Origin: an uncultured Eubacteriales bacterium | Lineage (GTDB): Bacteria > Bacillota > Clostridia > Oscillospirales > Ruminococcaceae | Assembly (NCBI GenBank): GCA_902493155.1 | Contig: CABUOE010000071.1 | Coordinates: forward strand, 1-10,170 | Length of the DNA stretch: 10,170 nucleotides | Direction of reading: 5' to 3' | In this document: positions 1-6,969 of the stretch, in pieces | Position numbering within the stretch: position 1 is the first letter of the stretch | How the letters are laid out: every line of letters begins with the position of its first letter | Translations under genes and position numbers: made by a program | The notes under the pieces: model-generated | The model's database searches: none | What the model was told of the DNA's origin: nothing | What the model saw: the letters and a program-made list of their open reading frames with translations, nothing else

Positions 1-112
1 TCACAAGGCGAGCCTGGTTTTACCTGGTTTTACGCCTTTGCCGTCAACACGGCGGCTGTTTTTCGGCAAAGCCACAAAACAGCCTAAATTCCAGAAAGGA
101 AGGATATTTTTT
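1..112. other. Region upstream of argS, no assignable gene
   Basis: All three forward frames are open over most of this short edge segment, so I cannot tell whether it holds the tail of an upstream gene. Frame 1 stops with TAA at 85-87, which would fit a gene ending just before argS, but the residues are not recognisable. Two small structures are visible. A 10-base unit, CCTGGTTTTA, is repeated twice head to tail at 13-32. An inverted repeat, CTTTGCCG at 36-43 and CGGCAAAG at 64-71, encloses a smaller hairpin (GCCGT 40-44 / ACGGC 49-53) followed a few bases later by five T residues. The latter could be a weak terminator of an upstream gene. No T-box core is seen, and the argS promoter must lie outside the window. 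Confidence 0.3.
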
Positions 113-1801
113 ATGACCAATCCGATTTTGGATGCCAAACAGGAATGCAGGGAGATCGTTTTGGCAGCGTTAGGACGCTGTGTCGCAGAGGGCGAGCTTC
201 CCGCAGAACCAATTCCGGACTTTACCGTTGAAATTCCCGGGGATATTTCCCACGGTGACTTCGCCACCAACATCGCCATGGTGTCCGCAAGGGTGTTCCG
301 CAAGGCCCCCCGCCAGATCGCCGAAGCTTTAACTGCCCAGATGGTGCTTTTAGGGACAAGCTTTGACGCCGTGGAAGTCGCTGGAGCCGGTTTTATCAAC
401 TTCACCTTGGGGCGCCGCTGGTTTTCCGCTTCGGTACAGCAAGCACTAAACGCCAAAGAAAATTACGGCCGCACTGATTACGGGCAGGGCAAACGGATGC
501 TCGTCGAATTTGTGTCCGCAAACCCCACTGGTCCCATGCACATTGGAAACGCACGGGGCGGCGCTTTGGGCGACGGCATCGCAGCAGTTCTCGACTGGTC
601 CGGTTATGAGTCCGACCGGGAATTTTACATCAACGACGCCGGCAACCAGATCAACAAGTTCGGCCTTTCATTGGATTTGCGGTATCAGCAGCTCTATAGA
701 GACGGCGTGGAAATGCCGGAGGATTCCTACCACGGCGACGACATTGTAGAGCATGCCAAAAATTTTGCCGCCATCCACGGTGACAAATATATGTCTGCCC
801 CCGAGGAAGAGCGCCGAAAAGCACTGGTGGAATACGCGCTTCCCATCAATATCAAAAACCTGGAAACCGATCTTGCCAAATACCGGATTCACTATGACCG
901 TTGGTTCAAGGAGTCCTCTCTCCACGCCGATGGTTCCGTCGATAAAGTGATTAAACTTCTCAAGGAAAAAGGGCACACCTATGAGGCTGAAGGCGCTACC
1001 TGGTTTAAGGCGACTGAATTTGGCGCAGATAAAGATTTCGTTCTGGTTCGCTCCAACGGTTTTCCTACCTACATTGTGCCGGACATTGCCTACCATTACG
1101 ACAAGCTGGTCACCCGCGGCTACGACAAGGCCATTAACGTTCTGGGCGCCGACCATCACGGTTATGTGGCTCGTATGAAGGCCGCTCTTCAGGCCATTGG
1201 CATCGATCCATCCCGTCTGGATGTGGTGCTGATGCAGATGGTGAACCTGGTTCGTGATGGGCAGATCATCAAAGCCAGCAAACGCTCCGGAAAAGCCATC
1301 ACTTTGGTCACTCTGCTGGAGGAGATCCCCGTAGACGCCGCCCGGTTCTACTTCAACCTGCGAGAGCCCAACTCCCAGTTCGACTTCGACCTGGATTTGG
1401 CGGTAGAGCAGTCCAGTCAGAACCCGGTATATTATGTTCAGTACGCCCACGCCCGGATTTGCTCCATCGTCGCCAAATTAAAAAGCGAAGGGATCGAGCC
1501 CCGGGACGTGACTTTGGAGGAGCTGGACCTTCTTGTAGCACCGGAAGAAATCGAACTCATCCGGCATCTGGCCAAGCTTCCCAACGAGATCGTTGAATCT
1601 GCCAAGGCCTACGACCCGGCAAAAATGACCCGATATGCTCTGGATCTGGCCACCTTGTTCCATAAATTCTACAACGCCTGCAAGGTTCTCTGCGGCGACG
1701 AAAAACTGATGCAGGCCCGTCTGGCCCTCTGCTTGGCCGTCCGCATTGCACTGAAAAATACCTTGACCATTCTAAAAATCGACGCGCCTGAAACCATGTA
1801 A
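113..1801 (+). CDS. argS: Arginyl-tRNA synthetase
   Basis: Class I aminoacyl-tRNA synthetase that charges tRNA-Arg with arginine using ATP in the cytosol. The 562-residue product matches the usual family length. It has the N-terminal additional domain (about residues 10-95), then the catalytic core with the HIGH motif as H143-I-G-N in the typical context SANPTGPMHIGNARGG, and a KMSK-type loop K387-A-S-K-R-S-G. The C-terminus from about residue 440 is the helical DALR anticodon-binding domain ending APETM. The ATG at 113 is chosen because it follows a good ribosome binding site (AGGAAGGA at about 98-105). The frame stays open upstream to a TTG at 38, but that start lacks such a site and would add 25 non-conserved residues. 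Alanine replaces methionine in the KMSK-like loop, a minor variation. ychF follows after 27 bases, so the two are probably co-transcribed. Confidence 0.97.
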   Translation: MTNPILDAKQECREIVLAALGRCVAEGELPAEPIPDFTVEIPGDISHGDFATNIAMVSARVFRKAPRQIAEALTAQMVLLGTSFDAVEVAGAGFINFTLGRRWFSASVQQALNAKENYGRTDYGQGKRMLVEFVSANPTGPMHIGNARGGALGDGIAAVLDWSGYESDREFYINDAGNQINKFGLSLDLRYQQLYRDGVEMPEDSYHGDDIVEHAKNFAAIHGDKYMSAPEEERRKALVEYALPINIKNLETDLAKYRIHYDRWFKESSLHADGSVDKVIKLLKEKGHTYEAEGATWFKATEFGADKDFVLVRSNGFPTYIVPDIAYHYDKLVTRGYDKAINVLGADHHGYVARMKAALQAIGIDPSRLDVVLMQMVNLVRDGQIIKASKRSGKAITLVTLLEEIPVDAARFYFNLREPNSQFDFDLDLAVEQSSQNPVYYVQYAHARICSIVAKLKSEGIEPRDVTLEELDLLVAPEEIELIRHLAKLPNEIVESAKAYDPAKMTRYALDLATLFHKFYNACKVLCGDEKLMQARLALCLAVRIALKNTLTILKIDAPETM

Positions 1802-1828
1802 GGCTCGTCTCCAGGAGGCAAATAAAAG

Positions 1829-2923
1829 ATGAAATTAGGTATGGTTGGTCTTCCCAACGTGGGTAAGAGCACCCTTTTTAACGCTTTGACAAACGCAGGC
1901 GCCGAGTCTGCCAACTATCCGTTTTGCACCATCGAGCCCAATGTGGGCGTCGTTTCGGTTCCCGACGAGCGCCTGGACAAATTGGCTGAAATGTATCACC
2001 CGAAAAAATTTACCCCCGCCGTTCTCGAATTTGTCGACATCGCAGGTCTTGTAAAGGGCGCCTCCAAAGGCGAAGGCCTGGGCAACAAATTTTTGGCCGA
2101 CATCCGTGAGGTAGACGCAATTGTCCACGTAGTCCGCTGCTTTGAAGATGTAGACGTTGTCCATGTAGACGGTTCCATTGGCGCCGCAAGGGACATCGAA
2201 ACCATCAATTTGGAACTGATTTTTTCCGATATGGAGATTCTCGAGCGACGGATTGCCAAAACCCAGAAGCTTGTCCGCGCCGACAAAAAATATGCCGGGG
2301 AACTGGAATTTTTAGAGCGGCTTTACGCCCATCTGGAAGAGGGGAAATCCGCCCGCAGCTTTGCGTTCACCGACGATGAACGGGAAATCATCGCTTCCTC
2401 GCCGCTTTTGTCCAACAAGCCGGTGATTTACGCCGCCAACATGTGTGAGGACGATTTCGTGGGCGGCTATGAGTCTAACACGCAGTATCAGGCAGTGAAA
2501 AAAATCGCCGAAGAGGAGCATTCCGCTGTTTTGCCCATCTGCGCCAAAATCGAGGAAGAAATCGCCGATATGACCGACGAGGAGAAAAAAGAGTTTCTCG
2601 CCGACCTAAACCTTAAGGAAAGCGGCCTCGCCCGCATCATCAAGGAAGGGTACGCCTTGCTGGGCCTCATCTCTTTCCTGACGGCAGGGGAGCCGGAAGT
2701 CCGTGCCTGGACCATTACAAACGGCACCAAAGCGCCTCAGGCCGCAGGCAAAATCCACACCGACTTTGAACGTGGCTTCATCCGGGCAGAAGTAGTGGCT
2801 TTTGACGACCTGATGGTCTGCGGAACCATGGCAGCTGCCAAGGAAAAAGGTCTCGTTCGGCTGGAAGGCAAAGAGTATGTCATGAAAGACGGCGACATCG
2901 TGTTATTCCGGTTTAATGTATAA
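1829..2923 (+). CDS. ychF: Redox-regulated P-loop ATPase YchF (OLA1 family)
   Basis: Conserved Obg-family NTPase that prefers ATP, binds ribosomes and is linked to translation and oxidative-stress responses. The 364-residue length is typical. Visible features are the P-loop GLPNVGKST at residues 7-15, the switch I region NYPFCTIEPNVG (29-40), the G3 motif DIAGLVKGAS, and the G4-like segment AANMCEDD in place of the canonical NKxD, which in this family goes with ATP preference. A central coiled-coil region (about 125-200) is rich in charged residues. The C-terminal TGS domain ends with KDGDIVLFRFNV, nearly invariant in YchF. The start at 1829 is supported by AGGAGG at about 1812-1817. A strong hairpin terminator begins 16 bases after the stop codon. 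Confidence 0.97.
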   Translation: MKLGMVGLPNVGKSTLFNALTNAGAESANYPFCTIEPNVGVVSVPDERLDKLAEMYHPKKFTPAVLEFVDIAGLVKGASKGEGLGNKFLADIREVDAIVHVVRCFEDVDVVHVDGSIGAARDIETINLELIFSDMEILERRIAKTQKLVRADKKYAGELEFLERLYAHLEEGKSARSFAFTDDEREIIASSPLLSNKPVIYAANMCEDDFVGGYESNTQYQAVKKIAEEEHSAVLPICAKIEEEIADMTDEEKKEFLADLNLKESGLARIIKEGYALLGLISFLTAGEPEVRAWTITNGTKAPQAAGKIHTDFERGFIRAEVVAFDDLMVCGTMAAAKEKGLVRLEGKEYVMKDGDIVLFRFNV

Positions 2924-2938
2924 TTTTTGCGGTAAATG

Positions 2939-2972
2939 TGAAAAAGGAACGGTGTGCGCCGTTCCTTTTTCA
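2939..2972. terminator. Bidirectional intrinsic terminator between convergent ychF and cotJC
   Basis: A perfect 14-bp inverted repeat lies between two convergent genes. The arms are TGAAAAAGGAACGG (2939-2952) and its complement (2959-2972), with the 6-base loop TGTGCG. The A-run on one side and T-run on the other give a U-tract in either direction. It begins 16 bases after the ychF stop and ends 17 bases from the cotJC stop, so it can serve both transcripts. Confidence 0.9.
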
Positions 2973-2989
2973 TTTTCTGCAAATGGTTT

Positions 2990-3586
2990 TTACCGGTCAA
3001 ATTCTGGATTAAAAGCATAAAAGTTTTTGCTGTCTACTTTTTCCTGGCCGATTCTCAACGCTTCACCGAAGCGCTGGAAGTGGACGATTTCTCTTTCCCG
3101 AAGGAAACGGATGGCGTCCTTAACATCGGGATCATCGACTAGCCGTAGGATGTTATCATAGCTGAGTCGCGCTTTCTGTTCCGCGGCCAAATCTTCATGT
3201 AAATCAGCAAATAGATCTCCCGTAGAGGCTAATGTCTCTGCACTGAATGCCGACCCGGACGCCGCTTGAGGCCAAATTCCAACGGTATGGTCTACAAAAT
3301 ATTGGTCAAATCCCTGGGCCTTAATCTGATCCACTGTCAAATCTTTCGTAAGCTGATACAGAATTGCAGAAACCATCTCCACGTGCGCCAGTTCTTCGGT
3401 ACCTACATCAGTCAGTATTCCTGTAATCTCGCCAAAAGGGCAGCTGTAACGCTGAGAGAGATAACGGGTGGCAGCGCCCAACTCGCCATGAGGGCCGCCT
3501 AACTGCGACATAATTACAGTGGCCGCTTTGGCATCGGGGCGTTTGATTTTCACCGGATGAATCAGATGTTTATCATAACTCCACAT
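2990..3586 (-). CDS. cotJC: CotJC spore-coat protein, manganese catalase family
   Basis: Spore-coat protein of the dimanganese catalase fold, made in the mother cell during sporulation in Bacillus and Clostridia. The 198 residues match the CotJC length. The expected di-Mn ligands are all present: E35 (GELGAATRYL), E65 and H68 (GTEELAHVEM), E136 (AAEQKAR) and H169 (REREIVHFQRF), so peroxide-dismutating activity is plausible. The start MWSYDKHLIHPVKI fits the family N-terminus (MWxYEKKLQYPV). A G-rich stretch (TGGGGGT) lies about 10 bases upstream. An in-frame start at 3616 would lie inside cotJB and is less likely. It is the last gene of cotJABC, 5 bases after the cotJB stop, and ends at the shared terminator. 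No broken or missing element is seen. Confidence 0.93.
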   Translation of the reverse strand: MWSYDKHLIHPVKIKRPDAKAATVIMSQLGGPHGELGAATRYLSQRYSCPFGEITGILTDVGTEELAHVEMVSAILYQLTKDLTVDQIKAQGFDQYFVDHTVGIWPQAASGSAFSAETLASTGDLFADLHEDLAAEQKARLSYDNILRLVDDPDVKDAIRFLREREIVHFQRFGEALRIGQEKVDSKNFYAFNPEFDR

Positions 3587-3591
3587 ACTCG

Positions 3592-3843
3592 TTATACCCC
3601 CATTTCCCAGGGCCACGGATTATCTACCCATGCCCAGCGCATCTGGCCGTCAGCCGTATTTTGAACCCGGCCGTTTTTTTCTTCCCATTCCATCATGAGA
3701 TCATGGAGTTTATCAGCGCTTTTTTTAAAAAATTTTAGCGCCTCCTGATCGTTGGGATGAGTGTCCAAAAACAGGTTGGCTTCGATAACGGCGAATTTGG
3801 CGATCTGGATTTCTTTCAACAGGTTATTTCTATTATCTTCCAT
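3592..3843 (-). CDS. cotJB: CotJB spore-coat protein
   Basis: Small spore-coat protein of 83 residues that in Bacillus is encoded with CotJA and CotJC and contributes to coat assembly. Family hallmarks are the helical N-terminal half with NLLKEIQIAKFAVIEANLFL, the DTHPNDQEALKFF segment (about residues 27-39) and the tryptophan/proline-rich C-terminus DNPWPWEMGV, matching the APWPW ending of the family. The ATG at 3843 is chosen because AAGGAGGC lies a few bases upstream on the minus strand. The longer frame to 3888 would add residues without a ribosome binding site. The start overlaps the end of cotJA by 11 bases, suggesting translational coupling, and cotJC follows after 5 bases. Confidence 0.92.
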   Translation of the reverse strand: MEDNRNNLLKEIQIAKFAVIEANLFLDTHPNDQEALKFFKKSADKLHDLMMEWEEKNGRVQNTADGQMRWAWVDNPWPWEMGV

Positions 3844-4021
3844 TTTGTACTGCCTCCTTACCGATGAATGGCAGGTCGAGCTTTGCAAAAAGCGTTCCCC
3901 GCTCCAGTGCTACAGAGGGGGCGTATAAATCTTCCCATCTCTGTCTCGGTACATAAGACATTGCAAGCGGAAGCTGGTCTAAACACATTTTGCCAAAATC
4001 AACTTGCTCCCAGTTTTCCAT
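3833..4021 (-). CDS. cotJA: CotJA spore-coat associated protein
   Basis: First gene of the cotJ operon, a 62-residue spore-coat associated protein needed in Bacillus for deposition of CotJC into the coat. The diagnostic core is LAMSYVPRQRWEDLYAPSVALERGTLFAKLDLPF (about residues 18-51), which fits the family pattern LAMAYVPxQxWxxxYxxxxALxRGTxFPxLDLPF. The ATG at 4021 (MENWEQVDFG) is preceded by AAAGAGGTG at the right distance. The longer open frame up to 4180 runs through a strong terminator hairpin and is not credible as coding. The product is short and polar with no signal peptide, as expected for a mother-cell cytosolic protein that assembles on the forespore. Confidence 0.92.
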   Translation of the reverse strand: MENWEQVDFGKMCLDQLPLAMSYVPRQRWEDLYAPSVALERGTLFAKLDLPFIGKEAVQNGR

Positions 4022-4051
4022 CAGCGTAACACCTCTTTCTTGTAAAAATAC

Positions 4052-4079
4052 AGTATATGGTATGCTGACTGAAATTGGG
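4052..4079 (-). promoter_or_regulatory. Possible sigma-E-like promoter of cotJABC
   Basis: On the minus strand the octamer CATATACT (4052-4059) agrees at 7 of 8 positions with the sigma-E -10 consensus CATACANT. It sits about 30 bases before the cotJA start, leaving a leader of about 24 bases. About 14 bases upstream the -35 region reads CCCAATT, only a weak match to the ATATT-type consensus. cotJ is sigma-E controlled in Bacillus subtilis, so a mother-cell promoter is expected here. The call rests on position and the -10 match. Confidence 0.4.
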
Positions 4080-4091
4080 CCGTGCTGAATC

Positions 4092-4140
4092 AAAAAAAAC
4101 AGCGTTTTTCCCTCTTTTGAAGAAGAAAAAACGCTGTTTT
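4092..4140 (-). terminator. Intrinsic terminator of the ykoFEDC operon
   Basis: Read on the minus strand, AAAACAGCGTTTTT (4140-4127) and AAAAACGCTGTTTT (4109-4096) form a perfect 14-bp stem around a 17-base loop, followed by more T residues (4095-4092). It starts 6 bases after the ykoC stop codon at 4147 and precedes the cotJA promoter region, so it separates the two operons. Confidence 0.85.
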
Positions 4141-4146
4141 CAATTA

Positions 4147-4872
4147 TCAGGGAAGTAAAAATACCCCTACTGTCATCCAAAAACAGATAGATATAGTAAA
4201 TAGGATATCTCTCTTTCTGACCACAGTTTGATGATAGTAAGTTCGCTCACCCTCCTCGGAAAAGCCCTTGGACTCCATAGCCATCGCCAGGCATTCCGAC
4301 CATCGGATGGCGTTGACAAACATGATAAACACAGGCTTTAAGGAGAAAGAGGAGGCTACACCCCTTACCTGCAGGGCCTGCCGAGCGTTACGGTACTCTT
4401 TTTGGATGTTGGGCAGAAGGTGGACTGCCGCCAGAATACCGTAGGCGAATTTGGGCGGCAGCTTCGCTTGGTGCTGTAAGCTGGTGATAAACTCCTGGGC
4501 GCTGGTGGTCATGGAAAACAAAATACCCAGGCCCGCAAATGCAAAAATACGTGTCGCCAGCTGCAACCCGTTATAGAACGAACCGACAGACATGGCGGCG
4601 ATCCCGATGCTTCCGGTATATCCGGTGGCATCGGGATCAGAGTAGAAAAGTCCCGTTACCAAAAATCCTACCGCCAACAGCAAAACGGGGAAAAAGAGGA
4701 GAACGATCTTTTTTTTGGATGCACGGGAAAAGAGTAAAACCGCCCCCAAGGATAAAAACAATACGAGCAAATTAAGCCAAACAGAATAGCTAAAAGACAG
4801 TAAAACAGCGCTGATTAAGACGGCCAGCGCCTTGCAGAAGGGATTGACGTTTTCAAGACAGGGGGTTGTCAT
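4147..4872 (-). CDS. ykoC: ECF transporter transmembrane subunit YkoC (EcfT family)
   Basis: Membrane coupling subunit of an energy-coupling-factor transporter. It links the ATPase pair to the S-component and is placed here in a dedicated thiamin/HMP importer. The 241-residue protein has hydrophobic segments at roughly 12-48 (two spans), 55-77, 103-121 and 222-241. Between the last two is a cytoplasmic coupling region with two short motifs: V-R-G at 169-171 (RNARQALQVRG) and S-K-G at 201-203 (CLAMAMESKGF). These correspond to the two Ala-Arg-Gly motifs that contact the ATPases; both are altered in the first residue, and the second also has Lys for Arg. The ATG at 4872 overlaps the ykoD stop (ATGA) and is preceded by GGGAGGAA. 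It is the last gene of the operon. Confidence 0.9.
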   Translation of the reverse strand: MTTPCLENVNPFCKALAVLISAVLLSFSYSVWLNLLVLFLSLGAVLLFSRASKKKIVLLFFPVLLLAVGFLVTGLFYSDPDATGYTGSIGIAAMSVGSFYNGLQLATRIFAFAGLGILFSMTTSAQEFITSLQHQAKLPPKFAYGILAAVHLLPNIQKEYRNARQALQVRGVASSFSLKPVFIMFVNAIRWSECLAMAMESKGFSEEGERTYYHQTVVRKRDILFTISICFWMTVGVFLLP

Positions 4873-6356
4873 GCCGATTCCTCCCTTTTTCCTGCCACTC
4901 CGGATACCAATTTTATTTGCCCATCCTCCAAACGGTAAATTTGATCGGCCCATCGGCAGGCCAACTCCTCATCGTGGGTGGACAAAATCACTGTCAGGTT
5001 TTGTTTCCGTACAAGTTCTTCCAACAAGTCCATAATCGCCTCGGAAGAGCGGTCGTCCTGCCCATAGGTAGGCTCATCCAGGAGCAAAATCTGCTGGTGG
5101 TTGGCCAGCATGGAGAGAACTGCCAGCCGACGCTGCTGTCCTTGACTGAGCATAAAGGGAGAGCGGTGGCGGACGTTTTTCAATTGAAACTGCTCCAACA
5201 AGGATAAGGCTTTTTCCTCCAGCCGTTCCTGCGGTATTTTTTTGCCAGTGCGTTTGAGACTGAACAAAATTTCATCCAAAACCCCTTGGGTCACAAATTG
5301 GTTCATGGGGTTTTGAAAAACGATACCCGCTTTGGCGTAGAGCTCTTTTTTCTTATATTCTCGGACTTCCTTTCCCTGAAACTGGATCGTTCCCTCATAT
5401 GACCTGAGCCCCAGCATCGCCTCAAACAAAGTGGTTTTACCTGCTCCGGATTTTCCCAGAATGGCTGTGATGCTGCCGGCAGGGAAGATAGCTGACGCGC
5501 CGGAAGGCAGCGGCATATCGGCCGCAGATGTTTTTTTACGAGTGCCTGCAAAAAGGGTGATTTTTTCGAGATGATAAATCGGTTTTTCCGTCTTTGACTG
5601 ATGACGTTCCCGAAGCGAAACAGTTTTTTTCTGTTCGGGAACAAAATCCGAATGCTGTGGCTGAGATAAGATTTGAATGACACCGTTTCCTTCCATCCGG
5701 GCGATCCTGTCTGCAAAGCCTTCCCAGCGTTTCCATTGGTGGTCAATGGCCAGAATCGTCAAGTCCTTTTCCTGACGAATTTTCTTTAAAAGATCGATGA
5801 TTTCCTCGGCTGAGCCGGGGTCCAGATTGGCAAACGGTTCGTCTAAAATAAGGCAGGAACCGTTCAACGCCAAAATACAAGTTAGCGCCGCCTTCTGCTT
5901 TTCGCCGCCGGAAAGGCTATGTAAAGGCCGGTCGAGAAAGGGTTCCATACCGGTCTGACGGACCGCTTGTAAAGACCTTTCATCCATTTGTGTGGGAGGG
6001 ATCGCGATATTTTCTAGACAAAAACGCAGTTCTTCCCGCAGAGTGTCCATACAAAACTGTAAATCGCAGTTTTGAAACATCATGGAAATATGACACACCC
6101 GCTTGTTTTCCGGCATCTCCAGGATGTTTTCCCCACGGATTTTCACTGTTCCGCTTTGCAAAAAACCGCCGTTTTTTGGTAAAAGCCCCGCCAGAATCGA
6201 AGCAAGCGTGCTTTTTCCGCAGCCGCTGTCCCCAGTGAGCAGTGTGACGCTCCCTTTGGGAAGCTCTAGTGACAGATTGTCCAAAACCGGCCGCTTGGAC
6301 TGCTCAAAATATCGAAAGGTAAGGTTTTTTGCAGCCAGTAGTATTTCTTTTTCCAT
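4869..6356 (-). CDS. ykoD: Fused double ATPase of thiamin/HMP ECF transporter, YkoD-like
   Basis: Cytosolic motor of the ECF importer with two ABC domains in one 495-residue chain. The first domain has Walker A GDSGCGKST (42-50), Q-loop Q95, signature LSGGE (148-152), Walker B CLILDE (168-173), D-loop NLD (177-179) and switch His206. After a polar linker (about 230-258), the second has Walker A GKSGAGKTT (301-309), Q348 (VFQNP), signature LSQGQ (403-407), Walker B ILLLDE (423-428) and His461. Both nucleotide sites therefore look functional. The start of the second domain (about 260-290) lacks the usual aromatic A-loop pattern (TLFAGTRKKTSAADMPL). The ATG at 6356 follows the ykoE stop by one base, with GAGGA just upstream. 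Family name rests on fused architecture plus gene order ykoF-E-D-C. Confidence 0.92.
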   Translation of the reverse strand: MEKEILLAAKNLTFRYFEQSKRPVLDNLSLELPKGSVTLLTGDSGCGKSTLASILAGLLPKNGGFLQSGTVKIRGENILEMPENKRVCHISMMFQNCDLQFCMDTLREELRFCLENIAIPPTQMDERSLQAVRQTGMEPFLDRPLHSLSGGEKQKAALTCILALNGSCLILDEPFANLDPGSAEEIIDLLKKIRQEKDLTILAIDHQWKRWEGFADRIARMEGNGVIQILSQPQHSDFVPEQKKTVSLRERHQSKTEKPIYHLEKITLFAGTRKKTSAADMPLPSGASAIFPAGSITAILGKSGAGKTTLFEAMLGLRSYEGTIQFQGKEVREYKKKELYAKAGIVFQNPMNQFVTQGVLDEILFSLKRTGKKIPQERLEEKALSLLEQFQLKNVRHRSPFMLSQGQQRRLAVLSMLANHQQILLLDEPTYGQDDRSSEAIMDLLEELVRKQNLTVILSTHDEELACRWADQIYRLEDGQIKLVSGVAGKREESA

Positions 6357-6357
6357 G

Positions 6358-6957
6358 TCATTCCTCAATAAAAGCGCCCTTTTGACCCAGAGCATAGCTT
6401 TTTAGAACGCCCGCCTTATTGAGGCCGTCGGCAAACAGCTTGGAACCGACGGTGCAGAACAGCAAAGAGCTCAACAGCCGGATTATAAACATGACGACCA
6501 GCAGGGAGGGCGCCAGATCAAAAAATCCGGAGCGCACAAATCCCCAGCCGAAGCTCAAAATCGTCGCCCCCAGCGCCGCAAGACTCATGGAGAGCCAATC
6601 GTATCGTTTGTATCGGAAGATGGTAAAGCCCACTTCGGCTCCCAAACCCTGCAAAAATCCGGACACAAACACGATGGGGCCGTACATGTTGCCGAGAAGC
6701 ACCTCAATGAGGGCCGCCAGCATTTCCGAAACGATAGCCACACCTGGTTTTTGCAGCACGTAAGCCGCAAAGGTAGACGCCATAAACCAGATGCCAAAGA
6801 TGAATTCATTTCCAAGAGGCGCCAAACCGAAGGGGGTCAGCGCCGTCGTCAGAGGAATGGAAAGGTACACCGCCCCTAAATAAACCACGGCGAAAAACAC
6901 CGAAATGATGCCCACCATGAGGATATCTTTTAACTGCCATTTATATGTCGTTTTCAT
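6358..6957 (-). CDS. ykoE: ECF transporter S-component YkoE, thiamin/HMP
   Basis: Substrate-binding membrane subunit of an ECF importer. The Bacillus YkoE family binds thiamin and its precursors. The protein is 199 residues, the same length as the Bacillus protein as I recall it, with about six hydrophobic segments (about 12-33, 50-68, 72-88, 93-112, 122-145, 150-172). Characteristic family segments are GNEFIFGIWFMAS (49-61), QKPGVAIVSEMLAALIEVLLGN (69-90, with acidic E78 and E85 in the membrane) and the FLQGLGAE stretch (101-108). The start at 6957 is preceded by AAGGAGA. The gap after ykoF is 12 bases, and the ATG of ykoD follows one base after this stop. It lies under TPP riboswitch control, which supports thiamin or HMP as the substrate. 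Confidence 0.93.
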   Translation of the reverse strand: MKTTYKWQLKDILMVGIISVFFAVVYLGAVYLSIPLTTALTPFGLAPLGNEFIFGIWFMASTFAAYVLQKPGVAIVSEMLAALIEVLLGNMYGPIVFVSGFLQGLGAEVGFTIFRYKRYDWLSMSLAALGATILSFGWGFVRSGFFDLAPSLLVVMFIIRLLSSLLFCTVGSKLFADGLNKAGVLKSYALGQKGAFIEE

Positions 6958-6969
6958 CTTTTTTCTCCT

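Noticed and set aside
38..112. N-terminal extension of argS from a TTG at 38
   Set aside because: No ribosome binding site precedes it and the added residues do not resemble ArgRS; the ATG at 113 has AGGAAGGA just upstream.
1..112. T-box leader for argS
   Set aside because: The conserved T-box core (AGGGTGG...CCGCG type) and a specifier loop are not present in the available 112 bases.
668..1450. 260-residue open frame on the minus strand inside argS
   Set aside because: It lies wholly opposite the well-conserved argS coding sequence, shows no recognisable family, and has no independent promoter or ribosome binding site. It is a shadow frame.
4022..4180. N-terminal extension of cotJA to position 4180
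   Set aside because: The extension would read through the perfect terminator hairpin at 4092-4140 and the candidate promoter; the ATG at 4021 has a good ribosome binding site and matches the family.
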